Under the pieces are notes generated by a model. The model searched no databases, was not told the DNA's origin, and was given only the letters and a program-made list of their open reading frames with translations. From Heterotrichella gracilis (taxonomy: Eukaryota; Sar; Xanthophyceae; Tribonematales; Xanthonemataceae): DNA of 64,000 nucleotides. The stretch's first letter is position 1; every line of letters starts with the position of its first letter. This document shows, piece by piece, positions 36,092 through 43,950 of the stretch. A program made the position numbers and the translations under genes. The DNA is taken from assembly GCA_032358255.1 (NCBI GenBank), contig JAULBX010026940.1:62001-126000 (forward strand), given 5' to 3'.

Positions 36092-36123
36092 TACGTTTGT
36101 AAAGATACAAAATTGTTTGTAAA
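36092..36123 (+). promoter_or_regulatory. -7 element and direct repeats before the dehydrogenase gene
   Basis: TACGTTTG (36092-36099) matches the -7 consensus. GTTTGTAAA occurs at 36095-36103 and again at 36115-36123, starts 20 bases apart (about two helix turns), so the second copy would lie in the early transcript. Confidence 0.5.
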
Positions 36124-36142
36124 CATTTAACTGATATTGATC

Positions 36143-37099
36143 ATGGCGACGAAGAACGAAAAAGTTTTAATTATTGGTGCTGGTGGGCAAATTGGCATTG
36201 AATTGACGGCCGAACTATCTAAAATTTATGGTCCAAAAAATGTTGTTCCATCAGATTTAAAAGCGCCATTAGTTGCTACCGAAAATCCATTTGAAGTATT
36301 AGACGCTCTTGATGGTAAAGCTCTTTTTGAGATCGTTAAAAAACATGGTATTACACATGTTTATCATTTAGCCGCTATGCTATCTGCTACCGGCGAGCAA
36401 AACCCAATGTTTGCCTGGAAATTAAATATGGAAAGTTTGTTTCATGTTTTAGATCTTGGCAAAGAAAAACACATTAAGCAAATTTACTGGCCAAGTTCTA
36501 TTGCAGTTTTTGGCCCTACAACGCCGCGCGAAAACACGCCACAGTATACGGTTATGGAGCCATCTACCATTTACGGCATAAGCAAACAAGCCGGCGAGCG
36601 CTGGTGCGAGTGGTACTTTAAAAAACATGGGGTTGATACAAGAAGTATTCGTTACCCTGGACTAATAGGCTGGAAAAGCGCTCCTGGCGGGGGCACTACG
36701 GATTACGCGGTTCATATTTTTCACGAAGCATTAAAAAAAGGCAGCTACGAAAGTTTCTTAAGTGAGCATACCGCCTTACCTATGATGCATATGGAAGATG
36801 CTATTCGCGCAACTATTGAAATTATGCATGCGCCCTCAGAAAACATTAAAATTCGCGGCGCTTATAATTTATCGGGTATTAGTTTTAGTCCAAAATATAT
36901 TGCTGCAGAAATAAAAAAACACATTCCAGATTTTACGATCACATACAAACCCGATTTCAGACAAGCCATTGCGGACAGTTGGCCAAAGAGCATTAACGAC
37001 GAAGAGGCCCGTAAAGACTGGGGTTGGAAGGAACATTACGATCTGCCAAAACTGGTGGAAAACATGTTGGTGAATCTTAAAAGTTTAAAGCCCGCTTAA
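36143..37099 (+). CDS. NAD-dependent epimerase/dehydratase, L-threonine 3-dehydrogenase type
   Basis: 318 aa short-chain dehydrogenase of the extended type. NAD-binding IIGAGGQIGIELT at the N-terminus, catalytic YGISK, and PGLIGWKSAPGGGTTDYAVH then MMHMEDAIRATIEIM, which are typical of SDR-type threonine dehydrogenases of Bacteroidota. ATG 36143 is preferred to TTG 36137. Likely converts L-threonine to 2-amino-3-ketobutyrate; other epimerase roles remain possible. Confidence 0.85.
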   Translation: MATKNEKVLIIGAGGQIGIELTAELSKIYGPKNVVPSDLKAPLVATENPFEVLDALDGKALFEIVKKHGITHVYHLAAMLSATGEQNPMFAWKLNMESLFHVLDLGKEKHIKQIYWPSSIAVFGPTTPRENTPQYTVMEPSTIYGISKQAGERWCEWYFKKHGVDTRSIRYPGLIGWKSAPGGGTTDYAVHIFHEALKKGSYESFLSEHTALPMMHMEDAIRATIEIMHAPSENIKIRGAYNLSGISFSPKYIAAEIKKHIPDFTITYKPDFRQAIADSWPKSINDEEARKDWGWKEHYDLPKLVENMLVNLKSLKPA

Positions 37100-37102
37100 T
37101 AG

Positions 37103-37831
37103 ATGAAAAAAAGTTTTGCGATCTTTTTTTTGTGTATAGTTACGCTTTGCGGCAAGTCGCAATCCGTTAACAAAGGAGATATTACTTTAAATGCAAATAT
37201 TGGTGCGCCGCACTTATTTAAAGGCATTGTAAAACTAGCCACCAACAGTAATATTTTTAAAGAGAACTTTGACGGGATAATTGAAGTCTCGTCTATCAAA
37301 GGCATTAACCCCATCTCTTTAAAGGCAGGTCTGGCGCTAGATAAGAACTTTACGCTGGGTTTAAATTATTCTTACTGGAGCTTAAGTTTTGATGTGGAAG
37401 ATCATTACAACGCACAGAATATAAGTTACGGTTCAATATATGAAGACAGTGTTGATATTTATAAAATAAAGATCGCAAGTTCTTCTTTTGGTATCCGCCC
37501 TGTTTTTAACTTTCCATTAGAGAGTTATAAGAATGATTTTTATTTGGCACTGGGCTTAGGAATAACAAAAAATCAATTAACCATTGATTTTAGTAGTACC
37601 GATGCAGGCAGGTTTGTTGGTATCTTTAATAGAGGTTTAGCTTATGACCTTTCGTTACCAGGCGGTTTTTATTTTGCCCCAAGCATTGGTTACAGGCATT
37701 ACTTCAATCCATTTATTGGTTTGAATTTTGAGCTGGGCTACGAGAAAGGCGCTATTGTGCAAGGCGGCCTTGTTTTTAGGTTCAACTACAAAAAAGAAGT
37801 TCGCGATAAACAAAAAGCGGTTAAGCCATAA
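37103..37831 (+). CDS. Outer-membrane beta-barrel protein
   Basis: 242 aa with signal peptide (1-19, ending GKSQ). Amphipathic strands such as LDKNFTLGLNYSYWSLSF, FYLALGLGITKN and GLNFELGYEKGAIVQGG suggest a small barrel. No specific family recognised. It begins 3 bases after the dehydrogenase gene and its end overlaps the convergent ATPase gene by 11 bases. Confidence 0.72.
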   Translation: MKKSFAIFFLCIVTLCGKSQSVNKGDITLNANIGAPHLFKGIVKLATNSNIFKENFDGIIEVSSIKGINPISLKAGLALDKNFTLGLNYSYWSLSFDVEDHYNAQNISYGSIYEDSVDIYKIKIASSSFGIRPVFNFPLESYKNDFYLALGLGITKNQLTIDFSSTDAGRFVGIFNRGLAYDLSLPGGFYFAPSIGYRHYFNPFIGLNFELGYEKGAIVQGGLVFRFNYKKEVRDKQKAVKP

Positions 37832-38900
37832 CCGTATTCGCATTTAGAATTGCAACTTGTTGCGCCACATTTTGCGCCAATTCCATAAACGTTATAGCCT
37901 GTGGCGTGTTTTCCTGCATAACTGCGGGGCGACCAGCATCAGCAGCTTCGCGCACACTCTGTATCAAAGGTATTTGTCCTAATAACGGGAAGTGTAATTC
38001 TTCAGCAAGATCTTTAACGCCGTCTTTTCCAAAAATATAATATTTATTTTCCGGTAATTCCGCTGGTGTAAACCAGGCCATATTCTCAATCAATCCCAAT
38101 ATCGGAACATTCAACGAGGGCAATTGAAATAATGAAATTCCTTTACGTGCATCTGCAAGCGCCACTGGTTGGGGCGTACAAACAATTACGGCGCCGGTTA
38201 AAGGAACCTGACTGCATAAACTAATTTGTATATCACCTGTTCCCGGAGGAAGATCAACAATTAAATAATCTAACTCTCCCCAAACAGTATCATAAAATAA
38301 TTGTGAGAGGGCTTTACTGGCCATTGGTCCGCGTAGTGCAACTACCTGACCCGGGCCTGCCAAAAAGCCAATTGAATTTATTTTTACACCGTAACTTTCT
38401 ACAGGTGCCATTTTCTTTTGTCCGTTAAATTCGCCGGGTCCCGGTGCATCACGTTCAACACCAAACATAATGTGCTGCGACGGGCCGTAAATATCTGCAT
38501 CAACTAAACCAACCTTTGCACCCTGACGCGCAAGACCGAGTGCTAAATTGGCGGCAACGGTACTTTTACCAACACCGCCTTTACCACTAGCAACGGCAAT
38601 AATATTTTTTACATCTTTTAATGTTGTTTCGTCTTTTTCCTTTTTAGAAGTAACGGTTGCAGTCATGTTTATTTTAACCTTCGCCTCTTTATCTACATAA
38701 TGCAAAACCGCGTTCATGCAGGCATTATGTATCATGTCCTTCATCGGACAGGCGGGAGTTGTAAGTACAACGGTAAAAGCAATATTTTTTCCGTCAACCA
38801 CAACATCTTTTATCATGTTAAGGGTTACCAGATCCTTTTTTAGATCAGGATCATCAACGTATTTTAAAGCATCTAAAACTTTTTGAACTGTAATTTCCAT
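37821..38900 (-). CDS. Mrp/ApbC family iron-sulfur carrier ATPase
   Basis: 359 aa. N-terminal MIP18/DUF59 domain (about 1-95, with TTPACPMKDMI) fused to a P-loop ATPase with deviant Walker A SGKGGVGKSTVAANLA. LIVDLPPGTGDIQ and the C-terminal part follow, but the CxxC usual in ApbC/NBP35 is replaced here: the region after GLIENM reads AWFTPAELPENKYYIFG. The gene likely still acts in Fe-S cluster delivery; the missing cysteines are worth noting, as in other Bacteroidota members. Confidence 0.9.
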   Translation of the reverse strand: MEITVQKVLDALKYVDDPDLKKDLVTLNMIKDVVVDGKNIAFTVVLTTPACPMKDMIHNACMNAVLHYVDKEAKVKINMTATVTSKKEKDETTLKDVKNIIAVASGKGGVGKSTVAANLALGLARQGAKVGLVDADIYGPSQHIMFGVERDAPGPGEFNGQKKMAPVESYGVKINSIGFLAGPGQVVALRGPMASKALSQLFYDTVWGELDYLIVDLPPGTGDIQISLCSQVPLTGAVIVCTPQPVALADARKGISLFQLPSLNVPILGLIENMAWFTPAELPENKYYIFGKDGVKDLAEELHFPLLGQIPLIQSVREAADAGRPAVMQENTPQAITFMELAQNVAQQVAILNANTVMA

Positions 38901-38964
38901 AATTAAAATTTAAGGGCATTTTCCCTTAGAGAATAGTTTATTTGTTTCAACAAATAAATAATTT

Positions 38965-39177
38965 TTACTGCGGTTTTGCTTTTGTAGTGTCTTTTGGAGC
39001 CACAACCGGAGGAGGCAAAGCTTCAACTTCGGCAATAGCCGCTTTAATTGAGTTGGCAATTGAATCCTGAACCTGTTTTGAGCGTGCCATCATAGAATCG
39101 CGGCTTTCGGCAGCGGGGCCGCAAGATGTAAATGATACTATAATGATCAAACTAGCGAATAAAAAAACTTTTTTCAT
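38965..39177 (-). CDS. Mini-lipoprotein, paralogue 1
   Basis: 70 aa. Lipobox TSC at residue 19 after MKKVFLFASLIIIVSF. The mature part begins GPAAES and has a helix with SKQVQDSIANSIKAAI, then a Pro-rich tail. It closely resembles the next gene (CGPxAE..., then KQV.DSIA..I), so the two are paralogues. Possibly an Lpp-like helical lipoprotein; function unknown. Promoter at 39197-39204. Confidence 0.72.
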   Translation of the reverse strand: MKKVFLFASLIIIVSFTSCGPAAESRDSMMARSKQVQDSIANSIKAAIAEVEALPPPVVAPKDTTKAKPQ

Positions 39178-39196
39178 ATTGAGGTAAATTGGTTTA

Positions 39197-39204
39197 CAAA
39201 GATA
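39197..39204 (-). promoter_or_regulatory. -7 element of mini-lipoprotein 1
   Basis: TATCTTTG on the minus strand, full consensus, 19 bases before the start codon at 39177. Confidence 0.55.
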
Positions 39205-39240
39205 GGAAATAAAACAGCGGCTAAAACTAAACTAAGGTTA

Positions 39241-39275
39241 AAAACAGAAAGGCCCCAAAGCATTGCTTTGAGGCC
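39241..39275 (-). terminator. Terminator of mini-lipoprotein 2
   Basis: An 11-bp stem (39251-39261 and 39265-39275, one G-T pair) has a 3-base loop and is followed on the minus strand by TTTCTGTTTTT. It separates the two paralogous lipoprotein genes. Confidence 0.75.
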
Positions 39276-39303
39276 AATCAGCTAACTAACTAAACACAAA
39301 TAA

Positions 39304-39540
39304 TTAATGTTTTGCTTCTGTAGCAGGAGCTGTTTCAGTAGTTGCAGCAGCAGCAGTTGAATCAACTGGAGCAGTTTCTGCAGGAACTTGGTTCATAGAC
39401 TCGCTAATAGCAGCTGCGATTGAATCAGCAACTTGTTTTGCTCTTTCTTCCATTTTAGCTTTTTCTTCAGCAGAAGGACCACAAGCAACGAAAGTTGTAG
39501 CAAATAAAGCTACTGCGATAATTGAAAATACTTTTTTCAT
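39304..39540 (-). CDS. Mini-lipoprotein, paralogue 2
   Basis: 78 aa from ATG 39540; the frame is open upstream but MKKVFSIIAVALFATTFVAC is the lipoprotein signal (Cys20). The mature part starts GPSAEEKAKMEERAKQVADS, a charged helix, and ends in an Ala/Thr/Glu-rich tail. Paralogue of the 70-aa gene downstream. It is divergent from the sigma-factor gene and shares its regulatory region, so it may belong to that regulon (inference). Confidence 0.75.
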   Translation of the reverse strand: MKKVFSIIAVALFATTFVACGPSAEEKAKMEERAKQVADSIAAAISESMNQVPAETAPVDSTAAAATTETAPATEAKH

Positions 39541-39676
39541 TTTAGTTTTTTTTAAATTGTTGGTTAATTTCCCATTTATCCCTTTTTTTAGAAATAGTAA
39601 CCCAAAAAAAATGAAGATTTTAGAAATAATTATACAACTATTTGACAATCAGTTAAATAAATTTAATATTTGAATA

Positions 39677-39731
39677 GGTTACCCGAATTTTTACATGTAA
39701 AATCATAAATCTTAGTTCGGTAAAGGTTACC
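39677..39731. promoter_or_regulatory. Dyad-rich region between mini-lipoprotein 2 and the sigma-factor gene
   Basis: GGTTACC occurs at 39677-39683 and 39725-39731. TTACCCGAA (39679-39687) faces TTCGGTAA (39716-39723). Between them is a 14-bp perfect palindrome TTTTACATGTAAAA (39689-39702). This symmetry upstream of the promoter suggests regulator binding. Confidence 0.45.
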
Positions 39732-39735
39732 TTTG
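39728..39735 (+). promoter_or_regulatory. -7 element of the sigma-factor operon
   Basis: TACCTTTG, full consensus, 33 bases before ATG 39769. It implies the TTG at 39733, which lies inside it, is not the start codon. Confidence 0.6.
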
Positions 39736-39768
39736 TCAAATACCAGTATTAATCCAAACAAGGCGTTT

Positions 39769-40359
39769 ATGTCCAGCAGCAAAGTGCAGTATACCGAAAG
39801 TCAATTTATTGATGGTTTACGCACCGGAAATAATGAAGTATTAAACGTTTTGTATAAAAAGTACTACAACATCGTTCTTAAATTTATTGTAAACAATAGC
39901 GGCACACAAGAAGCGGCTCAAGACATTTACCAGGAAACAATAATTGTTTTATATGAAAATGTGCAGAAGCCCGGCTTTGAATTAAATTGTCAGTTGCAAA
40001 CCTATATCTATTCAATTGCAAAACGTTTATGGTTAAAGCAATTGAAAAAGAACAGCAAAACTTTTTTATTTAAAGACGATGGTGAGAATGAAGTGGTAGA
40101 TGTGACAGAGGATATGACTGTGTACGAGACCAAAGAAGCAGAACTTGAAAAAATGAATCAAAGTCTTGCAGAACTTGGAGAACCCTGTGCCACATTGATA
40201 AAAGATTTTTACGTGCAAAAGTTAAGCATGGATGAGATAGCCGAAAAATTTGGGTATACCAATGCCGACAATGCAAAAAATCAGAAATACAAATGTTTAC
40301 AACGATTAAAGAAAAGTTTTTTTGAATTATTACCAGTTGAACAAATAGAAAGAAAATGA
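39769..40359 (+). CDS. Sigma-70 family (ECF-like) RNA polymerase sigma factor
   Basis: 196 aa from ATG 39769. Region 2: NVLYKKYYNIVLKFI, then AAQDIYQETIIVLYENV and LQTYIYSIAKRLWLKQ. Region 4 helix-turn-helix: LSMDEIAEKFGYTNADNAKN, then KYKCLQRLKKSF. Its stop codon overlaps the ATG of the next gene (ATGA), so the sigma factor and its membrane partner are translationally coupled, as usual for a sigma and anti-sigma pair. Confidence 0.92.
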   Translation: MSSSKVQYTESQFIDGLRTGNNEVLNVLYKKYYNIVLKFIVNNSGTQEAAQDIYQETIIVLYENVQKPGFELNCQLQTYIYSIAKRLWLKQLKKNSKTFLFKDDGENEVVDVTEDMTVYETKEAELEKMNQSLAELGEPCATLIKDFYVQKLSMDEIAEKFGYTNADNAKNQKYKCLQRLKKSFFELLPVEQIERK

Positions 40360-41432
40360 GACCGATAGATTTATTTGATGATTATTTAAGTGGAAAGCTA
40401 AGTGCGTTGGATGTTGCCGATTTTGAAGCAAGATTAAATTCCGATTCTACATTTGCAAATGCTTTTGAACAACACAAAACATTGATCGACACGTTAAATC
40501 GTAACGAAAAAAGAAATGCATTTAAAAATAAATTAAAAGCAATTCATACTTCTGCATTTGGTAACGATGCAAAAATTATTTCAATTACAAGAGAAGAAAG
40601 TTTTGCAAAACGTTATGGTAGAACCGTTCTGGTTGCCGCCAGTACCGCTGCAATTGTTGTGTTAAGCACTGTTGCTGCAATAAGCCCGGGAGTTAAACAA
40701 ACCAATAATGAAATAACAGAATTAGGATTAAAACTAAAAGCGTCAAGTGATGCTGTTGTAGAAGGTATTAAAGAGGGTAACCGTTTAAAACCTTTACCTG
40801 CTCCTGCTAATTTAGAGGGAAGTGCTTTTGCTTTTAACAACAAGGGTTATATCATCACCAGTTCGCACATGGTTAATGGCGCTGATAGCGTGTTCGTGCA
40901 AAACGGATCGTTGGAAAGAACCTTAACGGAAGTTGTTTTGGTGGATACAAAATTAGATATTGCCATATTAAAGATCGCCGATGCAAAAATCATAAAAGCA
41001 TGGGAAGTGCCTTTCTCTTTTAGCGAAAAACCGACAGACATTGGTGAAAAAGTTTACACCCTTGGTTATCCGAGAAAAGACGTTGTTTATGGCGAAGGTT
41101 CGCTAAGCTCGTTAAGTGGCTATTATAATGATACTACCATGTACCAGATCTCAATTCCTGTAAACCCCGGTAACAGTGGTGGTCCGCTCTTAAACGACCA
41201 GGGAAATGTGATTGGTGTTATCAGAGGAAAGATCACAGGTGCTGAAGCTACCGGTTTTGCTATAAAATCTAACGAGATCTTTAGGTCAATTGCGGCGTTA
41301 ACCGTTGATAGTGTTAAAACAGATTTGTTAAGCCAGTCTAAAAAGCAATCCCTTAAAGGCCTAAAGCGTACCGAGCAGATCAAACGCATTAACCCATACG
41401 TTTTTAACGTGTTGGTTTACAAAAAAGACTAA
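40356..41432 (+). CDS. Membrane trypsin-like protease with anti-sigma-like N-terminus
   Basis: 358 aa. Residues 1-85 look like an anti-sigma N-terminal region (IDLFDDYLSGKLSALDVADF then EARLNSD), without zinc-binding His-Cys. One membrane span lies at about 90-109. The rest is an S1C/HtrA-type serine protease with a complete triad: His171 (YIITSSHMVNG), Asp201 (DTKLDIAILKI) and Ser274 (NPGNSGGPL). No PDZ domain follows. Coupled to the sigma gene by ATGA. The protease should face the periplasm and the N-terminus the cytoplasm. It likely controls the sigma factor in response to envelope stress; this is inferred. Confidence 0.85.
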   Translation: MRPIDLFDDYLSGKLSALDVADFEARLNSDSTFANAFEQHKTLIDTLNRNEKRNAFKNKLKAIHTSAFGNDAKIISITREESFAKRYGRTVLVAASTAAIVVLSTVAAISPGVKQTNNEITELGLKLKASSDAVVEGIKEGNRLKPLPAPANLEGSAFAFNNKGYIITSSHMVNGADSVFVQNGSLERTLTEVVLVDTKLDIAILKIADAKIIKAWEVPFSFSEKPTDIGEKVYTLGYPRKDVVYGEGSLSSLSGYYNDTTMYQISIPVNPGNSGGPLLNDQGNVIGVIRGKITGAEATGFAIKSNEIFRSIAALTVDSVKTDLLSQSKKQSLKGLKRTEQIKRINPYVFNVLVYKKD

Positions 41433-41669
41433 AGGCTATCTTTTTTAAGGTCAAAAAAATTCGTCGGTTTTTTGGGATTTTTGGCTTGACGCCGCTGCAC
41501 GGCCTTGTTAATAGTATCAAATTAGCAAGTGGCTTTAAATCAATAGCTTACAGGGTTATTAAAACATAACTAACAGCTTTTTAACGGGTTAATCACAAGC
41601 TATAAACCCCAAACGCGATTTAATAAATAATTTTCGTCTAATAAATAAAGTTATTAACAATTATATGGT

Positions 41670-41677
41670 TAACTTTG
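41670..41677 (+). promoter_or_regulatory. -7 element of the 145-aa gene
   Basis: TAACTTTG, full consensus, 18 bases before the ATG at 41696. Confidence 0.55.
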
Positions 41678-41695
41678 TAATCTAATATCATAATC

Positions 41696-42133
41696 ATGTT
41701 CGAGATCCTAAAACACTTTGAAAGCAAATACGGAACCCTTAAGAAAAAAGGCTTGCGTATTGAAGGTTTATCAATGATAGACCCAAAACGTAAAAAACAT
41801 GTAATTATGGTTAGTAAGCCATTTATGTTTGACAACCGTTTATTACCAAAAACCTACGAAGGTTTGGATATAAAGGCCAAAATTGAAGGTGGTTTACCAA
41901 AAGAGTTTGCATTTAATAAAGATGCTGTAAAAAAGGAATACGTTTGGGCGCCAATTAAATTTGAAAAATATGTTGACCGTTGTTCTGAAGAAATTCGCAA
42001 ACAATTCGGTAACCCGGAAATGAGCCGCAATGAAATGTTAGATGCTTTGGCGTTTGGCAATTTTGAAGCTCACAAAAAGAAAAGTTTACAATTAATGGCG
42101 GAAGGAAAAATTCCACCTTTTAAAATGAATTAG
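41696..42133 (+). CDS. Hypothetical protein, basic, unknown family
   Basis: 145 aa, no signal peptide or membrane span, rich in Lys. Stretches such as SMIDPKRKKHVIMVSKPFMF, LPKEFAFNKDAVKKEYVWAP and KIPPFKMN at the end look like a compact fold, but I do not recognise it. It has its own promoter and shares a bidirectional terminator with DUF4286. Confidence 0.65.
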   Translation: MFEILKHFESKYGTLKKKGLRIEGLSMIDPKRKKHVIMVSKPFMFDNRLLPKTYEGLDIKAKIEGGLPKEFAFNKDAVKKEYVWAPIKFEKYVDRCSEEIRKQFGNPEMSRNEMLDALAFGNFEAHKKKSLQLMAEGKIPPFKMN

Positions 42134-42207
42134 CGTTGTTTATTGTTTAAGAGAGTAAGTAGCACAATTGTCATAATTAAGGGTTAAACAATTAGTTACT
42201 TTGGTTG

Positions 42208-42236
42208 AAAAAGTCGGTTGGTTACCGACTTTTTTG
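42208..42236. terminator. Bidirectional terminator
   Basis: The stem AAGTCGGT / ACCGACTT (42211-42218 and 42224-42231) has a 5-base loop, with T runs on both strands. It serves the convergent genes ending at 42133 and 42244. Confidence 0.85.
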
Positions 42237-42243
42237 TTTTCTA

Positions 42244-42546
42244 TCAATCCATTATTTGCAGCAGCGTTCTAAATGCCGCATACTTTCCTTCAAACTTAAC
42301 TTTGTATTCTGCTTGTAATGCTGGCGCAAACTCTTTCTGATACTTTTCAATATCAATCATCTCCAAAAACTTGTATTGTATAGAATAGGTGTGCCCTTCG
42401 TCGTCCACATACAGCACCTTTAGCATCTGACTATCTATAAAACAACCCGTCTTCATCACATCAGGAATGTGGGTTTCTTTCATCCATTTTAACCAGTCGT
42501 TATGGATCTCATCGCTAATATTTACGGTAACGTTGTATATGAACAT
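42244..42546 (-). CDS. DUF4286 family protein
   Basis: 100 aa, ferredoxin-like fold expected. MFIYNVTVNISDEIHNDWLK, then WMKETHIPDVMKTG and SIQYKFLEM are the family pattern as I recall it. Small soluble Bacteroidota protein of unknown function. Single gene with a promoter at 42574-42581. Confidence 0.85.
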   Translation of the reverse strand: MFIYNVTVNISDEIHNDWLKWMKETHIPDVMKTGCFIDSQMLKVLYVDDEGHTYSIQYKFLEMIDIEKYQKEFAPALQAEYKVKFEGKYAAFRTLLQIMD

Positions 42547-42573
42547 GCAGCACTAAATATAACTATAATTAAG

Positions 42574-42581
42574 CAAAAATA
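42574..42581 (-). promoter_or_regulatory. -7 element of the DUF4286 gene
   Basis: TATTTTTG on the minus strand, full consensus, 27 bases before the start codon. Confidence 0.55.
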
Positions 42582-42667
42582 ACATCGTGCCAAACTCAAA
42601 TTCCTTGGTATAATATTTGTAATTTTACCTTACGCAGTACATTTTGTGTAAAAAAGAATAATTAAAA

Positions 42668-43948
42668 ATGAAGACCGATTTTATAGAAGAATTACGCTGG
42701 CGCGGGCTACTACAGGATATGATGCCTGGTACGGAAGAATTATTTAAAAAAGAAACTGTTACCGCTTATATTGGCTTTGATCCTACTGCCGACTCTTTGC
42801 ACATCGGCAGCTTAACGCAGATCTTTACTTTGTTGCGGTTACAAAAAGCGGGACACAAACCCATTGCGCTTGTTGGTGGTGCTACAGGTATGGTGGGCGA
42901 TCCAAGTGGTAAATCGGCAGAACGTAATTTATTAGATGAAGAAGCATTAAATAAAAATGTGAATGGTATAAAAAACCAATTACAAAAATTTTTAGACTTT
43001 AATTCCGGTCCAAATGGTGCAGAGTTGGTAAATAACTACGCCTGGATGAAAGATTATTCCTTTATTAATTTTATACGCGATATTGGCAAACACCTAACCG
43101 TTAGTTACATGATGGCCAAAGATTCTGTAAAAAATCGTTTAGAGAACGGAATGAGTTTTACAGAGTTCAGCTACCAATTATTACAGGCCTACGATTTTTA
43201 CTATTTATACAAACACAAGAACTGCAAACTGCAAATGGGTGGTAGCGACCAATGGGGAAACATTACCAGCGGTACAGAATTAGTACGCAGAAAAGCAAGT
43301 GGCGAAGCTTATGGCTTAACCACACAATTAATTAAAAAAGCAGATGGTACAAAATTCGGAAAAACAGAAAGTGGAAATATTTGGCTCGATAAAACAAAAA
43401 CATCGCCTTACCGTTTTTTTCAATATTGGATAAATACCTCAGATACCGATGCAAAAAATTTTATTAAAGTGTTTACCTTCTTATCTAAAGAAGAAATTGA
43501 AAATTTAATTTCAGAGCATGATAAAGATCCGGGCAAACGCGTTTTACAAAAAGCCCTTGCTAGAGAATTAACCTGCCTTGTTCATAGCGAAGCAGATTAT
43601 AACGCAGCTGTTGAAACAAGCACGGTTTTATTTAATGGCGAATTAAAAGATCTTTCCGAACTTGATGAAGAAACTTTTTTAGACGTATTTGACGGCGTGC
43701 CGCAATTCAACATTGTAAAAAGCGAACTTGAAAACTCTATCAATGTTTTAGATCTTCTGGCAGAAAAAACGCAAGTGCTTCCCAGCAAAAGTGAAGCAAG
43801 AAAATTAATACAAGGTGGCGGTGTTAGCATCAACAAATCAAAGGTTGAAACACACGAGCTCGCCATTAATCCTTCGTTCTTAATAAACAACAAATATATT
43901 TTAATACAAAAGGGAAAGAAAAATTATTTCCTCTGTATAGTTAACTAA
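42668..43948 (+). CDS. tyrS: Tyrosine-tRNA ligase
   Basis: 426 aa class I synthetase. HIGS motif near residue 41 ([17 protein letters not shown]), KMSKS replaced by KFGKT as in bacterial TyrRS (near 230), and a C-terminal S4-like RNA-binding domain ([20 protein letters not shown]). Normal length. rpoN starts 2 bases after its stop codon. Confidence 0.97.
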   Translation: MKTDFIEELRWRGLLQDMMPGTEELFKKETVTAYIGFDPTADSLHIGSLTQIFTLLRLQKAGHKPIALVGGATGMVGDPSGKSAERNLLDEEALNKNVNGIKNQLQKFLDFNSGPNGAELVNNYAWMKDYSFINFIRDIGKHLTVSYMMAKDSVKNRLENGMSFTEFSYQLLQAYDFYYLYKHKNCKLQMGGSDQWGNITSGTELVRRKASGEAYGLTTQLIKKADGTKFGKTESGNIWLDKTKTSPYRFFQYWINTSDTDAKNFIKVFTFLSKEEIENLISEHDKDPGKRVLQKALARELTCLVHSEADYNAAVETSTVLFNGELKDLSELDEETFLDVFDGVPQFNIVKSELENSINVLDLLAEKTQVLPSKSEARKLIQGGGVSINKSKVETHELAINPSFLINNKYILIQKGKKNYFLCIVN

Positions 43949-43950
43949 TT

